Source: Arenimonas sp. GDDSR-1
Lineage (GTDB): Bacteria > Pseudomonadota > Gammaproteobacteria > Xanthomonadales > Xanthomonadaceae
DNA: 64,000 bases
Reading direction: 5' to 3'
Assembly: GCF_025980345.1 (NCBI RefSeq)
Contig: NZ_JAPDUI010000002.1
Coordinates: 1 to 64,000 of the forward strand
Shown: in pieces, positions 37,406 through 45,722 of the stretch
Numbering within the stretch: the stretch's first letter is position 1
How the letters are laid out: each line of letters begins with the position of its first letter
The notes under the pieces: model-generated
The model's input: the letters and a program-made list of their open reading frames with translations, nothing else
What the model was told of the DNA's origin: nothing
The model's database searches: none
Translations under genes and position numbers: made by a program

Positions 37406-38803
37406 TCATCGATCGGACGGATTGAATAACAGGTCAAGTTTCATCGGATGGCCATTGGCCGTAACCGATTTTCTGCGATGGCCTTGCCGGGTCGACAATC
37501 GGGTCTGGAACAGATTCCCAAAACGTTCAGACGTCCGTAAAAGACTGTATTTCTGGAGTATTCGGGCTCGGCCGTAAACAGCCAGGCGCGTTCTGAGTTC
37601 ATCGTCGTCCATGAGGCGAAGAATGGCGCCTGCAAGCTCCTGGGCGTTATTTGGCTCGACTAGAAGTCCATCGGATCCCTCACGAATCAGTTCCAACATG
37701 CTAATTGTTCTTGAGCTTACGCAGGCCAGGCCGCTTGCCATCGCCTCCATTACGGGCAATGACATGCCCTCAGCCAGGCTTGAATTGACGAAGGTGTCAG
37801 CGCGTCCGTACCAGTCACTGAGGCGCTCTTGATGCAGGGCTCCGGCGAAAGTTACAGCATGTTCCATGTTCTTTCCCTTTGCCCGGGATTTAAGTTCAAC
37901 CTCATCGCAGCCGTTGCCAACGAAGACCAGCCGGATTTCTCGTCCATATTCTCTTAGCAAGCTGCAGGCTTCCAAGAGTGTTCTCTGGCCATTGTGAGGT
38001 TCGAGCTGGCCAACACAAAGGACTGTGAATATGCCTGGCTTCAATCGAAGCGGCTTTGGCTGATAACGCTGTGTATCAACCCCCAGGGCGCAGACATCAT
38101 ATTTATGCCAGTGTTGAGGGTGCGTAAGACGCATGAGGAGGTTTTTGGTGGCGGTTCCGACACAAATGATGAAATCAGCCGCTTCGACTTTTTGTTTCAA
38201 CCGAGTTGGCCCGGCATGATGAAGCTCATCCGAGTTGCTCAGGGTTAGTGAAACGGTAACAGGACGAAAGTGACTCATTAAAACAGCAACACGTGCCGCT
38301 TCGGTCCCAAAATGGGCATGCAGATGACCGATTCCGTTTTGACGCATCCATTGCGCCAAGTCAAGTACATCAGCGATATGTCGGTTTCTTATGAGGCCAA
38401 TCCAGCCATCAAGTCGGATAGCATGGTAAGCAAGGCGAAGATAAGACAGTGGTTTGGAAACTGCTCGCAGATGGTTGGCAATTTCATGTATTGCCCCGCG
38501 GGCTCTCACATAATGCGTTGCCTTGATTTCCGCTTTGATTTCCGAGCTTAAATCTTTGCAGTCCTGCAGTGTTGAGTCCAGTGCGGATAGTGCGATGTCG
38601 TATCCGACCCTGCGAAGGCAGCGTATTTCTTCGGCAGCGAATTGATTGCTGTGACAAGGATGCTTGGTCAGTAATACTGTTATTTTATTAGGTAAATCAA
38701 TAGCATGATTTTTGGACGTCGATAATCCTTGATCGCCGTCAATGGACTGTTCCGACCGAAAGGAGGGTAATGCCGCCGCAAATGCGCGCTCTTGGAATTT
38801 CAT
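37406..38803 (-). CDS. Family 4 glycosyltransferase
   Basis: A retaining GT-B glycosyltransferase of 465 residues that should add a sugar to a surface polysaccharide or lipid-linked glycan in the cytoplasm. The C-terminal GT4 domain (about 235-430) has TVLCVGQLEPHNGQRTLLEA, VFVGNGCDEV and the donor-binding EX7E motif in SSLAEGMSLPVMEAMASG. The N-terminal half holds the acceptor domain with HLHAHFGTEAARVA. A perfect CRP/Clp-like site lies 20 bases upstream of the start. The gene is visibly richer in AT than the housekeeping genes, which suggests acquisition with the rest of a polysaccharide locus. Confidence 0.88.
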   Translation of the reverse strand: MKFQERAFAAALPSFRSEQSIDGDQGLSTSKNHAIDLPNKITVLLTKHPCHSNQFAAEEIRCLRRVGYDIALSALDSTLQDCKDLSSEIKAEIKATHYVRARGAIHEIANHLRAVSKPLSYLRLAYHAIRLDGWIGLIRNRHIADVLDLAQWMRQNGIGHLHAHFGTEAARVAVLMSHFRPVTVSLTLSNSDELHHAGPTRLKQKVEAADFIICVGTATKNLLMRLTHPQHWHKYDVCALGVDTQRYQPKPLRLKPGIFTVLCVGQLEPHNGQRTLLEACSLLREYGREIRLVFVGNGCDEVELKSRAKGKNMEHAVTFAGALHQERLSDWYGRADTFVNSSLAEGMSLPVMEAMASGLACVSSRTISMLELIREGSDGLLVEPNNAQELAGAILRLMDDDELRTRLAVYGRARILQKYSLLRTSERFGNLFQTRLSTRQGHRRKSVTANGHPMKLDLLFNPSDR

Positions 38804-38822
38804 GACGAAGGATTGACAAAAG

Positions 38823-38838
38823 TGTGATTTCTGTCACA
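38823..38838. promoter_or_regulatory. CRP/Clp-type site upstream of the glycosyltransferase gene
   Basis: TGTGA-TTTCTG-TCACA is a perfect match to the TGTGA-N6-TCACA consensus of CRP and of the xanthomonad regulator Clp. It ends 20 bases before the minus-strand gene starting at 38803, so it probably lies near or downstream of the promoter and may repress. No clear -35/-10 pair was found here. Confidence 0.65.
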
Positions 38839-38905
38839 TTAAGCCGGCACCAAGTGCGATTTGTGTCTTAACTGAAAACTCTTCGTGATAATTTCGTGAA
38901 GTGCG

Positions 38906-39325
38906 TCAATTTTTTTCCAAGGCCCAGCCATAACTGGTATTGAACGATTCGACCGGGCAGGCGCTGTTCCGGCTGGCGATGCTTTTTTCATCGACGAAGT
39001 AAAGTTCAGCGATAATGTTCTTGAACGGATAGGTCTTGCACGGTGCATCAAAGACGATACTGACTTCCGTGACATGACCATCGGCGGCGGTCACCGGATT
39101 GCAGGCCTTGGGAGTCAGCAATTCCGGCTCGTCACGGCCACGCTGGATTTTCAGCTGGCATTGGTTGGCCCCGGTCATCACGATGGTGCGTTTGACTTCG
39201 ATATTGGGATCGTCGACTGGTGGCGGCCGGCTGGCCTGCGCCTCCGGCGTGCTGCTGTTGCATCCGGCGGCAACTGCCGCAAGCATGCCGATACACAGAA
39301 ATTCAGTGAACGATTTCAATGACAT
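38906..39325 (-). CDS. Lipoprotein of unknown function, copy 1
   Basis: The 139-residue product has a lipoprotein signal peptide with lipobox LAAVAAGC, followed by a flexible Pro/Ser linker and a domain with four further cysteines (in NQCQLK, KACNP, APCKTYP and SACPVES). It likely sits in the periplasm or outer membrane. ATG 39325 is used here; TTG at 39319 is an alternative and would give the same start as copy 2. The second copy is at 42955-43365 and the two flank the rhamnose operon. The promoter region at 39356-39394 carries a CRP/Clp-like site. I recognise no named family. Confidence 0.8.
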   Translation of the reverse strand: MSLKSFTEFLCIGMLAAVAAGCNSSTPEAQASRPPPVDDPNIEVKRTIVMTGANQCQLKIQRGRDEPELLTPKACNPVTAADGHVTEVSIVFDAPCKTYPFKNIIAELYFVDEKSIASRNSACPVESFNTSYGWALEKN

Positions 39326-39430
39326 TGCCCCATCCCCGGAGTGTTCCCTATCTTCATAGTAGGGCAAATCCGGGTTTTTGTGAACCGATTCACATTCTGC
39401 CCCGGGAAAGGGGCCAGTGGCGACAATCCG
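38909..39430. repeat. Direct repeat, left copy (lipoprotein gene and promoter)
   Basis: About 520 bases covering the lipoprotein gene and its upstream region, from the end of the coding region to CGACAATCCG, repeat at 42958-43472 in the same orientation. By eye the copies differ at roughly one base in eight to ten, mostly silent in the coding part. The interval between them is exactly the rfbBDAC operon. Confidence 0.85.
39356..39394 (-). promoter_or_regulatory. Promoter of lipoprotein copy 1 with overlapping CRP/Clp-like site
   Basis: On the minus strand TTCACA (39384-39379) and TACTAT (39361-39356) are 17 bp apart. TGTGA-ACCGAT-TCACA at 39379-39394 is a perfect palindromic CRP/Clp consensus that covers the -35 element. 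Binding over the -35 element suggests repression, or activation with unusual geometry. Confidence 0.65.
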
Positions 39431-39444
39431 CATCGTCCGCTGAC

Positions 39445-39993
39445 TCAAGATTTCGGAAGTTCGGCTTCAGCCAAGGATACGCCTTTGCCGTCCTTTTCTG
39501 ATATGAGTGGAGTTGCGGTAATCGGCCAATCAACTGCCAATTTCGGGTCATCCCAGCGAATGCACCTCTCATGTTCCGGCATCCAGTAATCCGTGGTTTT
39601 GTAGACGAATTCGGTGCCGTCGGCAAGCGACAGGAAACCATGTGCGAATCCCGGCGGTATCCAAAGCTGGCGTTTGTTTTCAGCGGACAATTCGATGCCG
39701 ACCCAACGGCCGAAGCTCGGAGAGTTGCGCCGGATATCGACGGCGACATCAAAGGCGGCACCGGCAACGACCCTGACCAGCTTGCCCTGCGCATGCGAGA
39801 CCTGGTAGTGCAGACCGCGCAGGACATGCTTGCCGGACCGGGAATGGTTGTCCTGGACGAATTCCGGCGCGAAACCGGCGGCAGACTCGAATGCGCGCCG
39901 GTTGTAGCTTTCGAAAAAAAATCCGCGTTCGTCGCCGAAGATTTTCGGCTCGATGATCAGGACATCGGAAATCGCGGCAGGCGTGATGTTCAT
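39445..39993 (-). CDS. rfbC: dTDP-4-dehydrorhamnose 3,5-epimerase
   Basis: RfbC (RmlC) epimerises dTDP-4-keto-6-deoxyglucose at C3 and C5, the third step of dTDP-L-rhamnose synthesis. The 182 residues have the cupin fold with catalytic His in LRGLHYQ, the substrate segment QDNHSRS, and the Tyr of [10 protein letters not shown]. The ATG overlaps the rfbA stop by four bases. It is the last gene of the rfbBDAC operon. Confidence 0.96.
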   Translation of the reverse strand: MNITPAAISDVLIIEPKIFGDERGFFFESYNRRAFESAAGFAPEFVQDNHSRSGKHVLRGLHYQVSHAQGKLVRVVAGAAFDVAVDIRRNSPSFGRWVGIELSAENKRQLWIPPGFAHGFLSLADGTEFVYKTTDYWMPEHERCIRWDDPKLAVDWPITATPLISEKDGKGVSLAEAELPKS

Positions 39994-40877
39994 GGGCCGT
40001 GCTTCTCGATCAGCAGATTCATCAGATACTGTCCGTATCCGCTCTTCTGCAGCGGCCTGGCCAGCTCCTCCAGGCGGATGTCATTGATCCAGCGCTGGCG
40101 CCAGGCAAGTTCTTCCGGGCAGGCGACTTTCAGTCCCTGTCGGCGCTCGATGGTGGCGATGAACTGGGACGCCTCCAGCATCGATTCATGGGTGCCGGTA
40201 TCGAGCCATGCGTATCCGCGGCCCATGCGTTCGACGTTCAATGTGCCGGCTTCGAGATATTTCCGGTTCAGATCGGTGATTTCAAGTTCGCCCCGGCTGG
40301 AGGGCTTCAGGGATCGTGCAATCCGCGTCACCGATTCATCATAGAAATACAGTCCGGTAACGGCGTAATTCGATTTCGGCTGCAGCGGCTTTTCTTCCAG
40401 GCTGACCGCCTTGCCCTTCGCATCGAATTCAATGACGCCGTAGCGTTCCGGATCCTGGACATGGTAGGCGAACACGGTGGCGCCTTCGCTGCGCATCATC
40501 GCCTGCTTCAGTTGACGGTGCAGGTCGTGTCCGTAATAGATGTTGTCGCCGAGGATGAGCGCACTCGGGCTGCCGTCGAGAAACGATTCGCCGATCAGGA
40601 ATGCCTGCGCCAGTCCGTCCGGACTTTCCTGCACGGCATACTGGAGGGTAATGCCCCACTGGCTGCCATCGCCCAGCAACTGCTCGAAACGCGGGGTATC
40701 CTGCGGCGTGGAGATGATCAGTATTTCCCGGATGCCGGCCAGCATCAGCGTGGTCAGCGGGTAGTAGATCATCGGTTTGTCGAAGACCGGCAGCAGTTGC
40801 TTCGATACGGCCATGGTGGCCGGATAAAGCCGTGTGCCGGAACCGCCGGCGAGGATGATGCCTTTGCGCTGTTTCAT
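39990..40877 (-). CDS. rfbA: Glucose-1-phosphate thymidylyltransferase
   Basis: RfbA (RmlA) joins glucose-1-phosphate and dTTP to dTDP-glucose, the first step of the rhamnose pathway. The 295 residues carry the nucleotidyltransferase signature [11 protein letters not shown], the [10 protein letters not shown] metal site and [16 protein letters not shown] 40877 gives [12 protein letters not shown]; it overlaps the rfbD stop by four bases, and longer in-frame starts lie inside rfbD. Feedback inhibition by dTDP-rhamnose is known for the family. Confidence 0.97.
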   Translation of the reverse strand: MKQRKGIILAGGSGTRLYPATMAVSKQLLPVFDKPMIYYPLTTLMLAGIREILIISTPQDTPRFEQLLGDGSQWGITLQYAVQESPDGLAQAFLIGESFLDGSPSALILGDNIYYGHDLHRQLKQAMMRSEGATVFAYHVQDPERYGVIEFDAKGKAVSLEEKPLQPKSNYAVTGLYFYDESVTRIARSLKPSSRGELEITDLNRKYLEAGTLNVERMGRGYAWLDTGTHESMLEASQFIATIERRQGLKVACPEELAWRQRWINDIRLEELARPLQKSGYGQYLMNLLIEKHGP

Positions 40878-41764
40878 GGGGTTGGTGTCTCCTGGAGCAT
40901 GCGGATGATTCCGGACCGCCAGTCCGGAAGTACGAGATCGAAAGTGTTCTGGAACTTCTGGATTGAAAGCCTCGAGTTGCAAGGCCGCTTCGCGGGCAAG
41001 GGATATTCCGATGCCGGAATGGCCGATATGTTCTCCGGAGCAAGTTGCAGCGGCATGCCAAGCTGGAGTGCCTGCCCGATCAAAAAGCGGGCGTAACCGT
41101 GCCACGACGTTTCGCCGGCGGCCGTAAGGTGGTAGATGCCGCCGTCCGCACGTCCACGGATGAGATCATGGATGGCATGCGTCGAGGCGATCGCGATGGT
41201 ATCGGCGGATGTCGGTGCTCCGTATTGATTAGCGACGATGGACAGGGCATCGCGGGAGCGAGCGAGATTCAGGATGGTTCTGGCGAAATTGCTGCCGTGC
41301 ACGCTGTACACCCAGCTTGTCCGCAGCAGCAGGTGCCGGCAGCCTGATTGTCCGATTGCGGTCTCGCCGGCGGCCTTGCTCAGACCGTACTGGCTGAGCG
41401 GGCCGGTGCTGTCGGATTCCAGATACGGGCCCTGTTTGCTGCCGTCGAAGACGTAATCGGTCGAGTAGTGCACCAGCAACGCGCCGGAAGCGGCACAGTG
41501 CGCGGCCAGAATCTCCGGCAGGCCGGCATTGATGGCGAATGCTGTCTCGATTTCGGTTTCGGCGCGGTCCACCGCAGTGAATGCCGCGGCGTTGACGATG
41601 ATGTCGGGCTTCACCGCTTGCAGCAGCCGGCCGACAGCTTCGGCATCGGCGAGGTCGCAGTCGGCACGGCCGACGGCATGCATATCCCCGAGCAGCGGCA
41701 GGGTGCGCTGCAGTTCACGGCCGACTTGGCCATGCATGCCCAGCAGGAGTATTTGTCGTTTCAT
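40874..41764 (-). CDS. rfbD: dTDP-4-dehydrorhamnose reductase
   Basis: RfbD (RmlD) reduces dTDP-4-keto-L-rhamnose to dTDP-L-rhamnose with NAD(P)H, the last step. The 296-residue short-chain reductase has the dinucleotide motif [21 protein letters not shown] and the catalytic pair [12 protein letters not shown] 41764 gives [12 protein letters not shown] and overlaps the rfbB stop by four bases. The operon order B-D-A-C fits tight stoichiometry. Confidence 0.96.
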   Translation of the reverse strand: MKRQILLLGMHGQVGRELQRTLPLLGDMHAVGRADCDLADAEAVGRLLQAVKPDIIVNAAAFTAVDRAETEIETAFAINAGLPEILAAHCAASGALLVHYSTDYVFDGSKQGPYLESDSTGPLSQYGLSKAAGETAIGQSGCRHLLLRTSWVYSVHGSNFARTILNLARSRDALSIVANQYGAPTSADTIAIASTHAIHDLIRGRADGGIYHLTAAGETSWHGYARFLIGQALQLGMPLQLAPENISAIPASEYPLPAKRPCNSRLSIQKFQNTFDLVLPDWRSGIIRMLQETPTP

Positions 41765-42822
41765 CGCTGGCTGTAGTTCCTGTCGACCCATTCGCGGTAA
41801 TCGCCGGTGCGGACGCGTTCGACCCACTCCGGGTTGTCCAGATACCAGCTTACGGTTTTCTCGATGCCGGTGGCAAAGGTCTCGGCTGGACGCCAGCCCA
41901 GCTCGCGTTCGACTTTGCGGGCATCAATGGCATAGCGCCGGTCGTGTCCGGGACGGTCTGTAACGAAGCTGATTAGCCGCTCGTAGGGACCATCCGGATC
42001 CGGACGCAGGCGGTCGAGGATGCGGCAGATGGTGCGCACGATCTCGATATTCGGCATTTCGTTCCAGCCACCGATGTTGTAGGTTTCACCGATCCTGCCG
42101 TTTGCCAGAACTTCCCGGATGGCGCTGCAATGATCCCCGACATACAGCCAGTCGCGGACATTCATGCCATCGCCATAAATCGGCAATGCTTTTCCCGACA
42201 GGGCATTGGTAATCACAAGCGGAATGAGTTTTTCCGGAAACTGGTAAGGACCGTAATTGTTCGAGCAGTTGGTAGTCAGCACCGGCAGGCCGTAGGTATG
42301 GTGCCAGGCCCTGACCAGATGGTCGGAGGCGGCTTTGCTGGCCGAGTACGGACTGTTCGGTTCATAGGTCTTGCTTTCTGTGAACGCCGGGTCTTCATCG
42401 CCGAGTGAGCCGTAGACCTCATCGGTCGAGACATGGATGAAGCGGAACGCATTTTTTTCGCCACCGGCCAGCTCGCTCCAGTACGCGCGTACCGATTCGA
42501 GCAGGTTGTAGGTGCCCACGATGTTGGTCTGGATGAAGTCGCCCGGCCCGTGGATGGACCGGTCGACATGGCTCTCGGCGGCAAAATGGATGACCGCGCG
42601 CGGCCGATGCAGGGCCAGCAGCCAGTCGGTCAGTTTGCGGTCGCCGATGTCGCCTTGGGCCAGAACATGCAGTCCGTTCTGCGCGACATCGCGCAGGTTG
42701 TCGATGTTGCCGGCATAGGTCAGCTTGTCGAGGTTGATCACGCGCTCGTCGCGGCTGGAAAGCCAGTCGAGTATGAAGTTGGATCCGATGAAGCCGGCGC
42801 CGCCGGTGACGAGAATGGTCAT
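41761..42822 (-). CDS. rfbB: dTDP-glucose 4,6-dehydratase
   Basis: RfbB (RmlB) converts dTDP-glucose to dTDP-4-keto-6-deoxyglucose, the second step. The 353 residues hold the NAD motif [19 protein letters not shown] with catalytic Asp-Glu, and [10 protein letters not shown] with the Tyr-Lys pair. It is the first gene of the rfb operon; no clear promoter lies in the 132 bases before it, so transcription may start at the upstream lipoprotein promoter. Confidence 0.98.
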   Translation of the reverse strand: MTILVTGGAGFIGSNFILDWLSSRDERVINLDKLTYAGNIDNLRDVAQNGLHVLAQGDIGDRKLTDWLLALHRPRAVIHFAAESHVDRSIHGPGDFIQTNIVGTYNLLESVRAYWSELAGGEKNAFRFIHVSTDEVYGSLGDEDPAFTESKTYEPNSPYSASKAASDHLVRAWHHTYGLPVLTTNCSNNYGPYQFPEKLIPLVITNALSGKALPIYGDGMNVRDWLYVGDHCSAIREVLANGRIGETYNIGGWNEMPNIEIVRTICRILDRLRPDPDGPYERLISFVTDRPGHDRRYAIDARKVERELGWRPAETFATGIEKTVSWYLDNPEWVERVRTGDYREWVDRNYSQR

Positions 42823-42954
42823 GGGTTGGAAGTTCCGTTATTTGAAGCGCTGAGACCGAGGCTAAGGAAGGACAGACCCGGAAGGAGTTGCCGCAGGACA
42901 TAGCCCGCTTCGGCCAGGCCGCGCTTGGGCTCGGATTGCCTAAAAGGCCATCGA

Positions 42955-43365
42955 TCAGCTTTTTTCGAGGGCCCAGCCATAACTGGTATTGAACGATTCG
43001 ACCGGGCAGGCGCTGTTCCGGCCGGCGATGGATTTTTCATCCAGAAAATAGAGCTCTCCCTGGATGTTCTTGAACGGATAGGTCTTGCACGGCGCATCAA
43101 AAACGATGCTGACTTCCGTGATATGGCCATCGGCGGCCTTCGCCGGATTGCAGGCCTTGGGAGTCAGCAATTCCGGTTCGTCGCGGCCACACTGGATTTT
43201 CAGCTGGCACTGGCTGGCGCCGGTCATGACGATCGTGCGCTTGACTTCGATATTGGGATCATCGGTCGGTGCCGGCCGACTGGCCTGTGCCTCCGGTGTG
43301 CTGCTGCATCCGGCAGCAAATGCCGCAAGCATGCCGATACACAAAAATTCAGTGAACGATTTCAA
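42955..43365 (-). CDS. Lipoprotein of unknown function, copy 2
   Basis: The 136-residue product is nearly identical to copy 1, with lipobox LAAFAAGC and the same cysteine pattern in the mature part. The codon at the place of the copy 1 ATG is ACG (43371-43369), so the start is most likely TTG at 43365, which gives MKSFTEFLCIG and has GGGG eight bases upstream. Relative to copy 1 the linker lost a residue. It precedes rfbB in the same direction, so the two may share a transcript. Function unknown. Confidence 0.75.
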   Translation of the reverse strand: MKSFTEFLCIGMLAAFAAGCSSTPEAQASRPAPTDDPNIEVKRTIVMTGASQCQLKIQCGRDEPELLTPKACNPAKAADGHITEVSIVFDAPCKTYPFKNIQGELYFLDEKSIAGRNSACPVESFNTSYGWALEKS

Positions 43366-43472
43366 TGACGTTGCCCCATCCCCAGTCTGTTCCCTGACTT
43401 CATAGTAGGGCAAATCTGGGTTTTTGTAACCGATTCACATTTTGCCCCGGGAAAGGGGGGGGCGACAATCCG
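42958..43472. repeat. Direct repeat, right copy (lipoprotein gene and promoter)
   Basis: Counterpart of 38909-39430 in the same orientation. An 8-G run at 43455-43462 near its end is shorter and interrupted in the left copy. Confidence 0.85.
43402..43440 (-). promoter_or_regulatory. Promoter of lipoprotein copy 2 with a damaged CRP/Clp-like site
   Basis: TACTAT (43407-43402) is conserved with copy 1, and GTTACA (43430-43425) takes the place of TTCACA with the same 17-bp spacer. A one-base deletion breaks one half of the TGTGA-N6-TCACA site, so this copy may have lost CRP/Clp control. Confidence 0.5.
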
Positions 43473-43493
43473 TTCCGATTTGCCAGCATAGAC

Positions 43494-43499
43494 TATAAT
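43494..43499 (+). promoter_or_regulatory. -10 element upstream of the DUF6165 gene
   Basis: A perfect TATAAT lies 31 bases before the start codon. No good -35 element was found; TTCCGA at 43473 with a 15-bp spacer is the nearest. Confidence 0.5.
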
Positions 43500-43529
43500 C
43501 CTGAAACCTCAATCGCTTACGAGTGCCCT

Positions 43530-43928
43530 ATGTCTGAAATTCTCGCCCCCGTCTCCTTCGGTGAACTGCTTGATAAGGTGACCATATTGCAGATCAAATC
43601 CGAACGGATGAGTGACGCGGTCAAAGTCGCCAATGTCCGCAAGGAGCTCGGCGCTCTCGAAAAAACCTGGGCGGCGCATCCGGCCTCGGGCACCGACATC
43701 AGCGACCTGATGGGCCAGCTCAAGGCCGTCAATGAACGGCTCTGGGTCATTGAAGATGACATCCGGATCCTGGAAAAAGCCCAACGCTTCGATGCCGAGT
43801 TCATCCGTCTGGCGCGTGCGGTGTATTTCGAGAATGACGAGCGCGCACGCATCAAGAAAGACATCAATCTGGCGCTCGGTTCGGCCTATGTGGAAGAGAA
43901 GTCCTATCAGGACTACCGGAATCCCTGA
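43530..43928 (+). CDS. DUF6165-type protein of unknown function
   Basis: A 132-residue, highly charged and probably helical cytoplasmic protein, starting MSEILAPVSFGELLDKVTILQ. The family, which I place as DUF6165, is often found next to LPS core glycosyltransferase genes, as here where the heptosyltransferase gene converges on it. Helices with heptad-like spacing (VRKELGALEKTW, LKAVNERLWVIEDDIRILEK) suggest coiled-coil contacts. No enzymatic motif is visible. Role unknown, perhaps LPS assembly. Confidence 0.75.
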   Translation: MSEILAPVSFGELLDKVTILQIKSERMSDAVKVANVRKELGALEKTWAAHPASGTDISDLMGQLKAVNERLWVIEDDIRILEKAQRFDAEFIRLARAVYFENDERARIKKDINLALGSAYVEEKSYQDYRNP

Positions 43929-43930
43929 GG

Positions 43931-44974
43931 TCAGCGCTGATCGGCGCAATAGCGTTCGAAGCGGGCGATGACCTCGTCCACTTCGATTAATTCCATCACC
44001 CCCGGAAACTCGACACGTTTGCCCCAGGGCAGGGCAGCGGCCGGTTTGTCCAGAAAGCGGATGGCCGCCTCCGGATAACGGTTGACCGTGTAGCGCAGGT
44101 CCGAATAGGGCCCAGATCGGGTGGCGTCGGTGCAGGCGTACAGCCCCAGTACCTTGGTGCCCATGGCATTGGCCATGTGCGCCGGTCCGGAGTCCGGGCT
44201 CATCACCAGGTCGGCGCGGGCGAGCAGCGCCGGCAACTGTTTCAGGGTGTCCTTGCCGATCAGATCGATGGGCTGTTCCGGCATGGCGGCGATGATGGCA
44301 TCGCCCATGGCGCGCTCGAGGGCGCTTCTGCCGCCGCACAAAACCACCTGCCAACCCTTGTCGATGGCATGCGTCGCCACGGCGGCATAGCGCTCGGGAA
44401 GCCAGTTGCGCAACACATGGCTGGAACACGGCGAAATCAAGAGCGTCGGCTTGCCTGAAGGCCATTGTTGCATGGCCCAGGCGTGTGCTTCCGGCGGCAC
44501 CGGCATGTCCCAGTGGATTTCCGTCTGCCGGAATCCCAGGGGTTCGGCGAATAGGCCGAACACATCGAGCACATGGTGCCGATCATGGCGGATGCGTTCA
44601 TTGACGAATAAACCATGGCCTTCCTTGGCCCGTTCGCGGTCATACCCGATGCGGCGTTTGGCTGAAATCACTGCGGAAACCAGATTCGCGCGCAAGGCCA
44701 ATTGCATCTGCAGCAGGACGTCGAAGCGCCGTCCGTCCAGGGCCTGCGTCAGGTCCTTCAGACCCTGCAATCCGGCCTTCTTGTCGAAAGCGATCAGTTC
44801 GACGCCGTCCAGACCGTCCATCAGCTTGGCTTCGCCCTTGCCGAGAATCCAGGTGATCTTGGCGTCCGGCAGGTTTTTCTGCAGGGTGCGGATCAACGGC
44901 AGGACATGAGTGGCATCACCGAGCGCCGATAATCGCAAAATGCACACGGTTTTTACGGCAGCAGCTGGGTTCAC
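43931..44974 (-). CDS. LPS heptosyltransferase-like family 9 glycosyltransferase
   Basis: A GT9 enzyme that transfers heptose (or a related sugar) to the LPS inner core at the cytoplasmic face. The 347 residues hold the N-terminal ILRLSALGDATHVLP, KRRIGYDRERAKEG, SPCSSHVLRNWLPERYA and the donor-binding SPDSGPAHMANAMGTKVLGLY. The start is uncertain: GTG 44974 gives VNPAAAVKTVCILRL, and GTG 44947 is an alternative closer to the family N-terminus. It is divergent from the Kdo kinase gene, 16 bases apart. Confidence 0.9.
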   Translation of the reverse strand: MNPAAAVKTVCILRLSALGDATHVLPLIRTLQKNLPDAKITWILGKGEAKLMDGLDGVELIAFDKKAGLQGLKDLTQALDGRRFDVLLQMQLALRANLVSAVISAKRRIGYDRERAKEGHGLFVNERIRHDRHHVLDVFGLFAEPLGFRQTEIHWDMPVPPEAHAWAMQQWPSGKPTLLISPCSSHVLRNWLPERYAAVATHAIDKGWQVVLCGGRSALERAMGDAIIAAMPEQPIDLIGKDTLKQLPALLARADLVMSPDSGPAHMANAMGTKVLGLYACTDATRSGPYSDLRYTVNRYPEAAIRFLDKPAAALPWGKRVEFPGVMELIEVDEVIARFERYCADQR

Positions 44975-44978
44975 TTGG

Positions 44979-44984
44979 TACACT
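44979..44984 (+). promoter_or_regulatory. -10 element for the Kdo kinase gene
   Basis: TACACT ends seven bases before the ATG at 44991, so the transcript could start at the start codon. No convincing -35 element was found. Confidence 0.35.
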
Positions 44985-44990
44985 CTTGCA

Positions 44991-45722
44991 ATGATTGAAA
45001 AGGATGGCCAAACCGGATGCATCAAGTTCAACGGAGCGGACGGTGTCTGCACCGTCATATACGCATCCCGGGTGCTGCAGGCGCCGGATGCCGCCCAGTT
45101 TAACGCAAGTGCCTATGTCTCGGCGCGACCGGTCTCCGGGCAGGGCGGACGCGGTTCGGCATGGTATGTGGAAACGCCGGCCGGTTCTGCGGTACTGAAG
45201 CATTACCGGCGTGGCGGCCGCGCGGCCTTGCTGTCCGAGGCCTCCTATCTGTTCACCGGAATCGCGCATGTCCGAAGTATTGCCGAATACCGCGTGCTCG
45301 CCGCACTCCGCCGCCTTGATCTGCCGGTGCCCGAACCGTTGGCGGCCTTTTGTCTGCGCTCCGGCCTGGCCTACCGGGCGGCCCTGCTGACCCGTTGCAT
45401 TCCCGAAGCCCGCTCTTTGGCGGAATGCATCCGCGAAGGCAGTGCCCCCTGGGAGCAGGCCGGTACCCTGATTGCCCGTTTTCATCGTGCCGGTGCCCAA
45501 CATGCCGATCTCAATGCCAACAACATTCTCTGCAATGCCGACGGCTTCCATGTGATCGATTGGGATAAAGGACGTCTGCACGGCCAGCCGGGAATCTGGA
45601 CGGGTCGGGTGCTGGCTCGGCTGCAACGATCGATCACGAAAGAGTGCCCGCAAGTGGCCGCTGTCGCACGCGATGCCGGCTTCCAACGCCTGCTGGCCGC
45701 TTACGGCGAGGCGATGGCATGA
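44991..45722 (+). CDS. kdkA: 3-deoxy-D-manno-octulosonic acid (Kdo) kinase
   Basis: KdkA phosphorylates the 4-OH of the Kdo residue in LPS inner core, as known in Haemophilus, Vibrio and xanthomonads. The 243 residues form a protein-kinase-like fold of the WaaP family: putative ATP lysine Lys70 (AVLKHYRRGG), catalytic loop HADLNANN (His171, Asp173, Asn175), and the metal motif VIDWDKGR. ATG 44991 lacks a Shine-Dalgarno; the mRNA may be leaderless. The MBL-fold gene overlaps its stop by four bases. Together with the heptosyltransferase it marks an LPS core locus. Confidence 0.92.
   Translation: MIEKDGQTGCIKFNGADGVCTVIYASRVLQAPDAAQFNASAYVSARPVSGQGGRGSAWYVETPAGSAVLKHYRRGGRAALLSEASYLFTGIAHVRSIAEYRVLAALRRLDLPVPEPLAAFCLRSGLAYRAALLTRCIPEARSLAECIREGSAPWEQAGTLIARFHRAGAQHADLNANNILCNADGFHVIDWDKGRLHGQPGIWTGRVLARLQRSITKECPQVAAVARDAGFQRLLAAYGEAMA

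Noticed and set aside
37406-43413. Complete O-antigen or exopolysaccharide locus
   Set aside because: Only one glycosyltransferase and the dTDP-rhamnose genes are present; no Wzx, Wzy, Wzz, ABC exporter or polymerase was seen.
43455-43462. Eight-G run as a phase-variable tract
   Set aside because: It lies outside any coding frame and about 90 bases from the nearest start; the length is too short to argue for slippage without strain comparison.
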